Source of the DNA: Labrys sp. KNU-23
GTDB taxonomy: Bacteria; Pseudomonadota; Alphaproteobacteria; Rhizobiales; Labraceae
Direction: 5' to 3'
NCBI RefSeq assembly: GCF_008330945.1
Contig: NZ_CP043489.1
Coordinates: 4,599,501-4,663,500, forward strand
DNA: 64,000 bases
Below the pieces are notes generated by a model. The model was not told where the DNA came from. It saw only the letters and a list, made by a program, of their open reading frames with translations, and ran no database searches. Below, one piece after another: positions 7,453 to 16,759 of the stretch (its first letter is position 1; each line of letters opens with the position of its first letter). Both the position numbers and the translations under genes were made by a program.

Positions 7453-8646
7453 ATGCCCTATGATCTCGACCTGCCCCCGCCCGCCCAGGAAACCGATGTA
7501 CTCTGGTTTCTGCCGACCCATGGCGACGGGCGTTATCTCGGCAGCGAGGAGGGAGCACGGCATGTCTCGCTCGGCTACCTCTCGCAGATTGCCAAAGCCG
7601 CCGATGAACTCGGTTATTTCGGCGTGCTGCTGCCCACGGGCCGTTCCTGCGAGGATAGCTGGGTCATCGCCTCGGCCATGGTGCCGCTGACCAAGCGCCT
7701 GCGTTTCCTGGTGGCGATCCGTCCCGGCTTGACCACTCCGGCCTTCGCGGCGCGCTCGGCGGCGACGCTCGACCGGCTGTCGGATGGACGTTTGCTCATC
7801 AATGTCGTCACCGGCGGCGATCCGGTGGAGCTGAAGGGAGACGGCGTCTTCCTTGACCACAAGGAGCGCTACGAGGTCACCGACGAATTCCTCGATATCT
7901 GGCGAGGCCTCTTGCAGGGCGGCAAGATCACTCGCGAGGGCAAACATCTGCGCATCGAGGATGGCGTGCTGCTCTATCCTCCGGTGAGCCAGCCTTATCC
8001 GCCGCTTTATTTCGGCGGGTCGTCGGAGGCCGGCAACGAGGTCGCCGGCAAGCATGTCGATGTCTACCTGACCTGGGGCGAGCCGCCCCAGCAGGTGGCC
8101 GAGAAGATCGCCAATGCCAAGGCGGTCGCCGCCAGATATGGACGCACACTCACCTTCGGCATCCGCCTGCATGTGATCGTGCGCGAAACTTCGGCCGAGG
8201 CCTGGCAGGCGGCGGATGCCTTGATTTCCAAGCTCGACGACGAGACCATCGCCACGGCGCAGAAGGTGTTCGCGCGCATGGATTCGGTGGGACAGAGCCG
8301 CATGCGGGCTTTGCATGGCGGCTCGCGCGACAAGCTGGAGATAAGCCCCAATCTGTGGGCCGGCGTCGGCCTGGTCCGCGGCGGGGCCGGCACTGCCCTG
8401 GTCGGCAATCCCGACGAGGTGGCCGAACGCATGAAGGAATATATGGCTCTGGGCATCGACCGTTTCATTCTCTCCGGCTATCCGCATCTGGAGGAATGCT
8501 ATCGCTTCGCCGAACTGGTCTTCCCCAAGCTTCCGCTGAAGAAGACCACCGGCAATGATCTCGGGCCTGCCCGCAACGCTGGCCCCTTCGGTGAGGTCAT
8601 CGCCAATGTCGTGGCACCTTCCCATCGCAAGGCGGCAGCGGGATAA
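7453..8646 (+). CDS. ssuD: FMNH2-dependent alkanesulfonate monooxygenase
   Basis: A 397-aa luciferase-like (TIM-barrel) monooxygenase close to SsuD. It has VLWFLPTHGDGRYLGS at the front, the conserved GVLLPTGRSCEDSW around residues 55-70 with the SsuD-type cysteine, RFLVAIRPGLTTPAFAAR, NVVTGGDPVELKGDGV, and LSGYPHLEECYRFAE near the end. With reduced FMN from the upstream reductase and O2 it would split alkanesulfonates into an aldehyde and sulfite in the cytoplasm. The dedicated SsuABC importer is not next to it; the MetNIQ-type system upstream is the only importer here. Confidence 0.9.
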   Translation: MPYDLDLPPPAQETDVLWFLPTHGDGRYLGSEEGARHVSLGYLSQIAKAADELGYFGVLLPTGRSCEDSWVIASAMVPLTKRLRFLVAIRPGLTTPAFAARSAATLDRLSDGRLLINVVTGGDPVELKGDGVFLDHKERYEVTDEFLDIWRGLLQGGKITREGKHLRIEDGVLLYPPVSQPYPPLYFGGSSEAGNEVAGKHVDVYLTWGEPPQQVAEKIANAKAVAARYGRTLTFGIRLHVIVRETSAEAWQAADALISKLDDETIATAQKVFARMDSVGQSRMRALHGGSRDKLEISPNLWAGVGLVRGGAGTALVGNPDEVAERMKEYMALGIDRFILSGYPHLEECYRFAELVFPKLPLKKTTGNDLGPARNAGPFGEVIANVVAPSHRKAAAG

Positions 8647-8650
8647 CACG

Positions 8651-8797
8651 CTTACCCTCCTCTGTAGGGGGAGGGTCGACACGGAGTGTCGGGGTGGGGT
8701 GAGAACTCTGCTCATGCTAGGCTTTCACCCCACACCGGCCTTTCAGGCCGACCCCAGGTCCAAGTGGAATGGCCGATCCCTCCAGGGGAGGGTAAAG
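8651..8797. repeat. 147-base nested palindromic repeat element
   Basis: The outer arms pair imperfectly: TTACCCTCCTCTGTAGGGGG at the left against CCCTCCAGGGGAGGGTAAAG at the right. Inside are a second pair (GGGGTGGGGTGA / TCACCCC) and a small GGCC-TTTCA-GGCC hairpin. This kind of element, with a ccctcc/gggagg outer arm and a GGCCTTTCAGGCC core, is a dispersed non-coding repeat in various proteobacterial genomes. No coding frame, transposase or clear target duplication is seen. It fills the gap between two monooxygenase genes and ends just before the second one. Confidence 0.7.
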
Positions 8798-8807
8798 AAA
8801 ACGAGTG

Positions 8808-10193
8808 ATGTCCAAACCCATCCGTTTCAATGCCTTCGAGATGAATTGCGTGGCGCACCAGTCCCCCGGGTTGTGGCGCCATCCCCGCGATCGCTCGCGC
8901 GCCTATAACCGGCTGGATTATTGGCTCGATCTCGCCCGCATCTTGGAGCGGGGCCTGTTCGACGGGCTGTTCCTGGCCGATGTCCTGGGTGTCTACGACG
9001 TCTATGGCGGCAATGACGAGGCGGCCCTGCGGCACGCCACGCAGATCCCCGTGAACGATCCCCTGCTGCTCGTGCCAGCCATGGCGGCTGTAACGCGGCA
9101 TCTGGGTTTCGGCGTCACCGTTAATCTCAGCTACGAGCCGCCTTATGGCTTTGCGCGCCGCATGTCGACGCTCGACCACCTGACCGAGGGGCGCATCGGC
9201 TGGAACATCGTCACCGGCTATCTCGACAGTGCCGCCCGCGGTGCCGGCAAGGACAGGCAGACCGCGCATGACGACCGCTATGCCATCGCCGAGGACTATA
9301 TGGCGGCGGTCTACAAACTATGGGAGGGAAGCTGGGCCGACGACGCCGTGATTGCGGATGCGCAGAGCGGGGTCTTCACCGTTCCCGGACGGGTACGCAA
9401 GGTGCAGCATGACGGACCGCACTTCCGCATCGACGCCCTGCATCTGAGCGAGCCCTCGCCGCAGCGCACGCCTGTGCTGTACCAGGCCGGGACCTCGCCG
9501 GCAGGGCTTGGTTTTGCGGCGCGGCACGCCGAATGCGTCTTCATTTCCGGGCCGAGCCGCAAGGTGATCGCCAGCCGGGTGGCGGCCATCCGCCAGGCGG
9601 CCGCGCGGATTGGCCGCGATCCCGCCAGCATTCTGATCTTTACGCTGCTGACCGTGATCGTGGCGCCCTCGGATGAAGAGGCGAGGGCGAAGCTCGCCGA
9701 TTATCGCCGTTATGCCGATCACGAGGGGGCCCTGACCCTGATGTCGGGCTGGACCGGTGTCGATTTCTCGCAGCTTGATCCCGATGCGATCGTGGAGCAT
9801 GTCGAGAACGAGGCCGGCCGCTCGGCGCTCGAGAATATCACCCGCGCCGATCCCGCTCGCCGCTGGACGGTGCGCGAAGTCGCCGAGCATGTGGCGATCG
9901 GCGGCATTGGCCCGGTCGTGGTCGGCTCGCCCGCCAGCGTTGCCGACGAACTGGAAGCCTGGGTCGATGAAACGGGGATCGACGGCTTCAACCTCGCCTT
10001 TGCGGTGCGCCCGGAGACCTTCCGCGATGTCGCCGATCTGCTGGTGCCGGAACTGCAACGGCGGGGACGTTACAAGACGGCCTATACCGAAGGCGCACTG
10101 CGCCAGAAGCTCTTCGGCGGCTCCGCGCGCCTACCGGAAAGTCATGCGGCAGCAGATTATCGCCAGCTTTGGCAGGCTTTGGAGACGGCATGA
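8808..10193 (+). CDS. NtaA/SnaA/DszA-family flavin-dependent monooxygenase
   Basis: A 461-aa luciferase-like monooxygenase of the NtaA/SnaA/DszA (SoxA) family. Seen are SKPIRFNAFEMNCVAHQSPGLWRHP, LFLADVLGVYDVYGG, FGVTVNLSYEPPYGFARRMSTLDHL, GRIGWNIVTGYLDSAARG and PVLYQAGTSPAGLGFAARHAE. Relatives oxidise sulfones such as dibenzothiophene sulfone, or nitrilotriacetate, using FMNH2 from a separate reductase. Here it is the second such enzyme in a sulfur locus, so a sulfone or sulfonate substrate is likely. The ATG at 8808 is chosen; a GTG in frame directly before it is also possible. Confidence 0.87.
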   Translation: MSKPIRFNAFEMNCVAHQSPGLWRHPRDRSRAYNRLDYWLDLARILERGLFDGLFLADVLGVYDVYGGNDEAALRHATQIPVNDPLLLVPAMAAVTRHLGFGVTVNLSYEPPYGFARRMSTLDHLTEGRIGWNIVTGYLDSAARGAGKDRQTAHDDRYAIAEDYMAAVYKLWEGSWADDAVIADAQSGVFTVPGRVRKVQHDGPHFRIDALHLSEPSPQRTPVLYQAGTSPAGLGFAARHAECVFISGPSRKVIASRVAAIRQAAARIGRDPASILIFTLLTVIVAPSDEEARAKLADYRRYADHEGALTLMSGWTGVDFSQLDPDAIVEHVENEAGRSALENITRADPARRWTVREVAEHVAIGGIGPVVVGSPASVADELEAWVDETGIDGFNLAFAVRPETFRDVADLLVPELQRRGRYKTAYTEGALRQKLFGGSARLPESHAAADYRQLWQALETA

Positions 10194-10263
10194 GTAGCAA
10201 ATCAGTGCTTTTGCTATTACCAGAAGGCTGAAGTGGATTTCCGAATCGCAGTCCGGGGGCCGC

Positions 10264-10713
10264 ATGCTGACGAAAAAAGGCAAATATGGCCTCAAGGCAA
10301 TGGTGCATCTGGCCGGTGCAGAGCCGGGCAAGCCATGTCTTGTCTCCGACATCGCTGAACAGAACGGTATTCCCAAGAAGTTCCTCGATACGATTCTGGG
10401 CGAATTGAAGAATGCAGGTTTCCTGCATTCGAAGAAGGGCAAGGGCGGTGGCTATGTCCTGGGCAGGCCCGCGAGCGAGATCCGCGTCGGCCATATCGTG
10501 CGCGTGCTGGACGGGCCGCTTGCGCCCATTCCTTGCGCCAGCCGCACGGCCTATCAGCGCTGTGACGACTGTTCCGACGAGAACCAGTGCGCGGTGCGGC
10601 TGATGATGCTGGAAGTGCGCCAGGCGATTTCCACCGTACTGGACAATCGCAATCTGGCCGAGATGCGGGCACTGGCCGATCTCGACGACCTGACCTTGAT
10701 GTACCACATCTGA
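10264..10713 (+). CDS. Rrf2-family transcriptional regulator
   Basis: A 149-aa Rrf2 protein. A winged helix covers residues 1-70 (KKGKYGLKAMVHLA, SDIAEQNGIPKKFLDTILGELKNAGFLHSKKGKGGGYVLGR). A loop follows with cysteines in PCASRTAYQRCDDCSDENQC at about 85-104. The family includes IscR, NsrR and the cysteine regulator CymR. The spacing here does not match the three-cysteine Fe-S site of IscR exactly, so cluster binding is uncertain. Lying inside a sulfur-scavenging locus, it probably senses sulfur status and controls the units carrying the TCTA-N9-YAGA dyads. It starts 70 bases after the monooxygenase. Confidence 0.88.
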   Translation: MLTKKGKYGLKAMVHLAGAEPGKPCLVSDIAEQNGIPKKFLDTILGELKNAGFLHSKKGKGGGYVLGRPASEIRVGHIVRVLDGPLAPIPCASRTAYQRCDDCSDENQCAVRLMMLEVRQAISTVLDNRNLAEMRALADLDDLTLMYHI

Positions 10714-10793
10714 CCCACCTTTCTGGATTGGTGTCTGGGGCGGCCTGCTTCGAAATTCACCAGCCGGGCACCTTGTCGCCTGCCTGTGATTGA

Positions 10794-10810
10794 TCTATCA
10801 AAATACTAGA
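10794..10810. promoter_or_regulatory. third candidate operator, TCTA-N9-TAGA
   Basis: TCTATCAAAATACTAGA sits 18 bases before the chosen start of the FAD-binding protein. It agrees with the dyad at 4169-4185 in 12 of 17 positions, including both outer half-sites. It follows the Rrf2 gene directly, as expected for an operator controlled by its neighbour. Confidence 0.4.
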
Positions 10811-10828
10811 TTAATCGAAGCTTGCAGC

Positions 10829-12199
10829 ATGCCGCCCACCGCCCATTCCGCCTCCTCCAGGCATATCGTCGTCATCGGGGGCGGAGCGAGTGGCGTGCTG
10901 ATGACCGCCCATCTCCTGCGCCATCATCATCCGGATCTGCGGGTGACCCTGGTGGAGAAGAGCCGGGAACTCGGCGCCGGTATTGCCTATGGCACCAGCC
11001 ATCCCGATCACCTCCTGAACGTGCGCGCTGCCAACATGAGCGCCTATCCCGACGATCCCGCCCATTTCTGGCGCTGGGTCGGCGAGCATAGCAGCAGCCA
11101 TTGTCCCGATGCGCAGTCCTTTGCGCCGCGGCGGCTCTATCGCGACTATCTCGCCGATCTGCTCTCGCCACACCTCGTGCAGAGGCCGGGCAGCCGAAGA
11201 CTGGCGATCGTGCAGGACGAGGCGGTCGGCATCGTCGAAACCGACGAAGATGTTCTCGTTCGCCTGAGTGGTGGCAATCAACTGGAGGCGGACGTCGCCA
11301 TCCTCGCCACCGGCAATGAGGGACCCAAGCTGCAGCCGGCCCCCTGGCGTTTCGATGGCTGGTTCGATGCAGGGCCGGCGGCCTTTTCTCCCAATGCCGA
11401 CGTCGTCATCGTCGGAACCGGTCTCACCATGGCCGACCGGGTCCTGTCCCTGCTGCATGCCGGGCACCAAGGTCGGATCACCGCGATTTCCAGGCGTGGC
11501 CTCAGCCCGCATGCGCACCGGCCGATCCAGCCGCTGCGCCTCGATGCGGCCGACATCCCCTATGGCACCGGCATCGTCTACCTCACGCGCTGGCTGCGCC
11601 GACTCGTCGCCGAGCACCAGCAGGCTGGAGGGGATTGGCGCGCCATCGTCGACGGTTTGCGGCCCTATACGCAGCCCCTGTGGCGCAACCTGTCCCAGGA
11701 GGCGCGCCGGCGTTTTCTGCGCCATGCCCGGGCCTGGTGGGACATCCACCGTCATCGCATGGCGCCGGACGCCGCAGCGCGGATCGAAGAGGCCCGTCGG
11801 GCAGGGCAACTCGCCATCGTGGCGGGGCGGGTTACCGGCTTCGATCCGCAGGGAAATCGCGTGGCGGTCCGCTACACCGCCCGCACCGGCGCCTCCGAGA
11901 GGCGGATCGATGCTGACGCCGTCTTCGAGTGCCGCGGCCGGGCAGCCGACGTCACGGCTACCGAAAACCCCATTTTGCGCCAGTTGCTGGCTGATGGCAG
12001 GGTGCGGCCCGACAGCCTCGGCCTCGGGCTGGATGTCGGCCTCGACTGTGGCGTGCTGCGAGCCGATGGTACGGGCTCGGACCGGCTCTTCGCCGTGGGG
12101 CCGATTACCTCCGGCACGTTCTGGGAGATCGTGGCCGTGCCTGACATCCGCCAGCAGGTCGCCAAACTGGCGGGGAACCTGCTGACGGCGCCGTCCTGA
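10829..12199 (+). CDS. FAD/NAD(P)-binding oxidoreductase (NAD_binding_9 type, YdhS-like)
   Basis: A 456-aa two-dinucleotide-domain flavoprotein. The N-terminal FAD motif is VIGGGASG (within the first 25 residues), the second nucleotide motif is IVGTGLTMADRVL near residue 190, and a C-terminal FAVGPITSGTFWEI closes the FAD site. This resembles uncharacterised YdhS-type proteins; the reaction is unknown. I start at the ATG at 10829, since earlier codons would overlap the TCTA-N9-TAGA dyad. It is likely part of the sulfur locus and could supply electrons or oxidise a sulfur intermediate, but this is context only. It ends 23 bases from a convergent gene. Confidence 0.8.
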   Translation: MPPTAHSASSRHIVVIGGGASGVLMTAHLLRHHHPDLRVTLVEKSRELGAGIAYGTSHPDHLLNVRAANMSAYPDDPAHFWRWVGEHSSSHCPDAQSFAPRRLYRDYLADLLSPHLVQRPGSRRLAIVQDEAVGIVETDEDVLVRLSGGNQLEADVAILATGNEGPKLQPAPWRFDGWFDAGPAAFSPNADVVIVGTGLTMADRVLSLLHAGHQGRITAISRRGLSPHAHRPIQPLRLDAADIPYGTGIVYLTRWLRRLVAEHQQAGGDWRAIVDGLRPYTQPLWRNLSQEARRRFLRHARAWWDIHRHRMAPDAAARIEEARRAGQLAIVAGRVTGFDPQGNRVAVRYTARTGASERRIDADAVFECRGRAADVTATENPILRQLLADGRVRPDSLGLGLDVGLDCGVLRADGTGSDRLFAVGPITSGTFWEIVAVPDIRQQVAKLAGNLLTAPS

Positions 12200-12222
12200 A
12201 TGCCGCTTGGGCGCCCACGCGT

Positions 12223-13233
12223 CTACACCGTCAGGATCGCCTTGATCACGCCGGCTTCGGGTCGGGACCATTCCGGTATCAGGCCGGGCGCATCATCCAG
12301 GCTACCCTCGTGGCTGGCGAGGGCGCGCAAGGGCACCCTGCCGGCCCGCATTGCCTGCAGCACGGTTTCGAAATCCCGCCGGACGGCATTGCGGCTGGCA
12401 TAGAGCGTGGTTTCGCGCTTGTGGAATTCGGGATCATTGAAGGCGATGTCCGCGCGCACCAGTGACAGCAGCACATAGGCGCCGCCATGGCCGACGAGAT
12501 CGAACCCTTTCTGCATGGCGCCGGGGCTGCCGGTGGCGTCGATGACGCAATCGAAGAAATCGCCCCCCGTCGCCTGGCCGAGGCGGTCCCGGATATCGGC
12601 CGAGGCCTCGAAGACGGCATCCGCCCCCAATTCGTCCGCGCAGAAGGCGAGGCGGCGGGGATTCATGTCGACGACACTGACATGGGCACCCGCGACCTTG
12701 GAGAAGACGGCAGCGGCGATACCGATCGGCCCGGCGCCGACGATCGCCACGCGCTGCCCCGGCCCGATGCCGCCGCGCGCCACACCATGAGCGCCGATGG
12801 CCAGGAATTCCACCATGGCTGCCTGGCTCGCCGTCAACCCGTCGGCCGGAATCACATTGCTCTCCGGCACGGTGATGAAGTCGCAGGCACCGCCGTCGCG
12901 ATGGACGCCAAGAACTTCCAGATGCTGGCAGCAATTCGTCTTGCCCATCCGGCAGGCGCGGCAATGGCCGCAATAGATCGTTGGCATGATCGAGACGATC
13001 TGGCCGCTGTGCAGGGCCGATCCCGCCGGTGCGCTGACGACCTCGGCGCCGAGTTCGTGTCCGATGACACGTGGATAGCTCAGATAAGGCTGGTTGCCGT
13101 GGAAGATGTGATAGTCGGTGCCGCAGACGCCGACATGGCGAATGCGGACCAGCACCTCGTTTCCGCCGGCGCAAGGCTCGTCGCGCTGGATGATGCTCAG
13201 CTTGCCGGGCTGGTCGCAGCTCAAGGCTCTCAT
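12223..13233 (-). CDS. zinc-dependent L-gulonate/L-galactonate 5-dehydrogenase-like enzyme
   Basis: A 336-aa medium-chain dehydrogenase. The catalytic zinc region is GVCGTDYHIFHG followed by GHE. The structural-zinc cysteines are intact (CGHCRACRMGKTNC, about residues 91-104), and the NAD-binding motif is IVGAGPIGIAAA. Relatives oxidise L-gulonate or L-galactonate to fructuronate or tagaturonate. The neighbouring gene, which overlaps by four bases (ATGA), encodes a fructuronate-reductase-like protein, which fits an L-gulonate to D-fructuronate to D-mannonate route. A CTGGAGG ribosome site lies inside the end of that gene. Exact substrate is not proven. Confidence 0.82.
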   Translation of the reverse strand: MRALSCDQPGKLSIIQRDEPCAGGNEVLVRIRHVGVCGTDYHIFHGNQPYLSYPRVIGHELGAEVVSAPAGSALHSGQIVSIMPTIYCGHCRACRMGKTNCCQHLEVLGVHRDGGACDFITVPESNVIPADGLTASQAAMVEFLAIGAHGVARGGIGPGQRVAIVGAGPIGIAAAVFSKVAGAHVSVVDMNPRRLAFCADELGADAVFEASADIRDRLGQATGGDFFDCVIDATGSPGAMQKGFDLVGHGGAYVLLSLVRADIAFNDPEFHKRETTLYASRNAVRRDFETVLQAMRAGRVPLRALASHEGSLDDAPGLIPEWSRPEAGVIKAILTV

Positions 13234-14699
13234 TTCTGCCTCCAGGATTGAGCGGCGCCCAGGACGCCTTGGGCGGCGATCGCTCGATAGGCCGCCTGCA
13301 GATCGTGGACAAAGGCGGCGTTGCGCGGCAGGTCGTCGCCGAAAACAGCAGAAAGGCCAAGAAAAGCTTCGACCACCGCTTGTGGTGACGCACCGTGCTG
13401 GTCGGGCTGGCCCGTCCAGGCTTCGAAGGTCGGATCATTGAGGGGCAGGGGGCGGCCCTTGTCGTCGCTACCGCCGCAGGAGCGAATCCAGGCAGCGACG
13501 GCGAAGACGAGCGGGCCACAGGGCAGGCCCTTGGCCAGGCAATCGCGCAAGGGCGACAGGATTCGCTGCGGCAGTTTCTGCGAAGCGTCGGAGGCGATCT
13601 GTGCGGTGCGGTGATGCAGGGAGGTGTTTTCGTAGCGGCCGAGAAGTTGCCTCGTATAGGCGAAGGCCCTGTCTGAGGGGATGGACAGGGTCGGGATTGC
13701 GCATTGCCAATAGTGCTCGATCAGGTCACGGATGGTTGGATCGGCGATCGCCTGCGCCACGAAGTCATGGCCGGCCAGCCGCCCCACCGCGGCGATGGTG
13801 GAATGCGTGCCGTTGAGCAGGCGCAGCTTCATATGCTCGAAGGGCTCGACATCGTCGGTGAATTCGACGCCGCTTTCCTCCAGCCTCGGTCGGCCGGCGG
13901 CAAAGCGATCCTCGATCACCCACTGGCTGAATGGTTCGCCCAGCACCGGCCAGGCGTCTTCGAGGCCGAGTGAGGAGGAAATGGCCGCACGATCCGCGTC
14001 GGTCGTCGCCGGCACGATGCGATCGACCATGGAGGAGGGACAGGGGATCTCGTCGGCGATATAGGCGGCCAGGTCCTTGTCCCGCAGCGCGGCGAATTCG
14101 GTGAGCACGCGTTTCAGCGTGCGTCCATTTTGCGGAAGGTTGTCGCAGGACAGGACGGTGAAGGGGCGGCGGCCGTCCCGGCGGCGCCTCGCGATCGCTT
14201 CCACCAGGAAACCGAGGGCCGAGCGGGGCGCCTGCGGGTTAGTGATGTCGTGGATGATGTCGGGATGGTCCTGCCTCAGGCCGCCGCTGCCGAGATCGAC
14301 CGCATAACCCTTTTCGGTGATGGTCAGCGTGACGACCCTGATGGCTGGATCGGCGAGCTGGTCCAGAAGCAGGGCGGGGTTTTCGGGTGCGACGGTGACA
14401 CCGAGCACCGAACCGATCACGCGCAACTCTTCGCGGCCGCTGTCGCGTATGGCGAGTGTGTACAACCCGTCCTGGGGAGCGAGGGCGTCCCGCGTTTGCG
14501 TGCCGCGCAGCGAACTCCCGAGAATGGCCCAATCCCTTTCGCCGCGCGCCAGGCAATCGTCGATGGCGACAGCCTGGTGCGCGCGATGGAAGGCGCCGGT
14601 GCCCAGATGTACGATGCCGGGCCGGATCGTGGCCCGATCATAGCGCGGGCTGGCGATGTCAGCCTTGAGCTGGGCAAGCGTGCTGTTGGCGAGACGCAT
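13230..14699 (-). CDS. mannitol dehydrogenase family (fructuronate reductase-like)
   Basis: A 489-aa long-chain polyol dehydrogenase. Seen are GIVHLGTGAFHRAHQA for NAD binding at about residues 27-42, ITEKGYAVDL, SCDNLPQNG, and the catalytic Lys/Asn/His pattern in KLRLLNGTHS. Members are fructuronate reductase (UxuB), tagaturonate-acting enzymes and mannitol 2-dehydrogenase, and the sequence alone does not separate them. Pairing with a gulonate-type dehydrogenase favours fructuronate reductase, while the polyol importer and xylitol dehydrogenase across the promoter leave mannitol or arabinitol possible. A CGGAG site precedes the ATG. It is directly downstream of the GntR gene. Confidence 0.85.
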   Translation of the reverse strand: MRLANSTLAQLKADIASPRYDRATIRPGIVHLGTGAFHRAHQAVAIDDCLARGERDWAILGSSLRGTQTRDALAPQDGLYTLAIRDSGREELRVIGSVLGVTVAPENPALLLDQLADPAIRVVTLTITEKGYAVDLGSGGLRQDHPDIIHDITNPQAPRSALGFLVEAIARRRRDGRRPFTVLSCDNLPQNGRTLKRVLTEFAALRDKDLAAYIADEIPCPSSMVDRIVPATTDADRAAISSSLGLEDAWPVLGEPFSQWVIEDRFAAGRPRLEESGVEFTDDVEPFEHMKLRLLNGTHSTIAAVGRLAGHDFVAQAIADPTIRDLIEHYWQCAIPTLSIPSDRAFAYTRQLLGRYENTSLHHRTAQIASDASQKLPQRILSPLRDCLAKGLPCGPLVFAVAAWIRSCGGSDDKGRPLPLNDPTFEAWTGQPDQHGASPQAVVEAFLGLSAVFGDDLPRNAAFVHDLQAAYRAIAAQGVLGAAQSWRQK

Positions 14700-14703
14700 C
14701 GGG

Positions 14704-15429
14704 TTACTCCGTTACATAGGGGCCATACTCGTCCGGCAACTGGGCGAGCATGGTGAAGATCATGTCGAGATGCTGTTCGAGCCGGTCGGCAGCATCGTTT
14801 GTCCTGCCATCGTCGAGGGCATCGAGAACGGCCAGATGCTCTTCCAGCACCAGCGGCAGGCGGGAAGGCGTGCCGAACAGCCGCACGAAGCGGGCGAGGC
14901 GGGCCCGGACTTGCAGGATGGTCGGCCACACGCCTTCGCGCTCGGCAAAGCCGGCAAAGGCGTAGTGGAAGCGCTCGTCCTGCTCGAAGAAGCGGTCCTT
15001 GTCGTCGGCGAGCATGGCCTGGCGCTGCGTTTCCACGATGGCGCGCGCCGCGGCGCTCTTGGCCGACGTCCAGCGGGCCGCCGCCTCGCGCAGCAGGGCC
15101 AGTTCCAGATGCTTGCGGATGAAATGGCTGTCGCGCACTTCGGCCAGGCGGATGGGGGAGACGAAGCTGCCCTGCTGCGGATAGACGTCGATCAGGCCGT
15201 CCTCGCTCAGCCTTACCACAGCCGAACGCACCGGCGTGCGCGAGACGCCGAAATGGCGGCAGATGCGGTTCTCGCTGATCGAGGTGCCGGGCATCAGCCG
15301 CACCGTGATGATGGCCTGCTTCAGGGCCTCGTAGATCTGATCGCCCACCGGGTGTTTGCGATTGATGTCGACGGCAAAGCCCAGCCCGTCATCGTCCGGC
15401 CCGGGCTGTTTGTTGGGCAAGGCAGACAT
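14704..15429 (-). CDS. GntR-family regulator, FCD domain
   Basis: A 241-aa GntR/FadR-type repressor. The winged helix is in the first ~80 residues (GDQIYEALKQAIITVRLMPGTSISENRICRHFGVSRTPVRSAV), and the FCD ligand domain follows with helix residues RDSHFIRKHLELALL and the metal-binding-type histidines (DERFHYAF, EEHLAVL). It is cotranscribed ahead of the two dehydrogenases and divergent from the sugar importer, so it probably controls both directions in response to a sugar acid. A strong AAAGGAG lies 8 bases before the ATG. Confidence 0.88.
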   Translation of the reverse strand: MSALPNKQPGPDDDGLGFAVDINRKHPVGDQIYEALKQAIITVRLMPGTSISENRICRHFGVSRTPVRSAVVRLSEDGLIDVYPQQGSFVSPIRLAEVRDSHFIRKHLELALLREAAARWTSAKSAAARAIVETQRQAMLADDKDRFFEQDERFHYAFAGFAEREGVWPTILQVRARLARFVRLFGTPSRLPLVLEEHLAVLDALDDGRTNDAADRLEQHLDMIFTMLAQLPDEYGPYVTE

Positions 15430-15553
15430 CGGCCGGCTCCTTTAAAACCCTAATGATCGCAATGATATGGCGTTCCATCCTGAATCGGAATGGCATGGAG
15501 GAAGGTGAAGTTCGCGACCATCATCTCGCAAACACTGTTGCATATGTCGAGCT

Positions 15554-15569
15554 TGGATCCTAGTATCCA
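15554..15569. promoter_or_regulatory. candidate GntR operator between divergent units
   Basis: TGGATCCTAGTATCCA is a 5-bp perfect dyad (TGGAT-N6-ATCCA) in the 210-base gap between the GntR gene and the importer. FCD-type GntR proteins usually bind short dyads in such gaps. The placement about 70 bases ahead of the importer start fits an operator. No experimental site is implied. Confidence 0.4.
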
Positions 15570-15639
15570 TCTCTGTCAAGCGGGGCCGAGCAATGTGAGG
15601 AGCTCCCGCGGCACGTCATGCCCAGAGGGAGGGAATTTC

Positions 15640-16665
<1,026 letters not shown>

Positions 16666-16759
16666 CGGTATTGGGCCGAGGCCTGCATCCCGTCCTGTGC
16701 GGCGGGAATGGCGTCTCGGCCCGTTCCAACCAGTATTTCTACGGAGCTCGAGACCGTCG

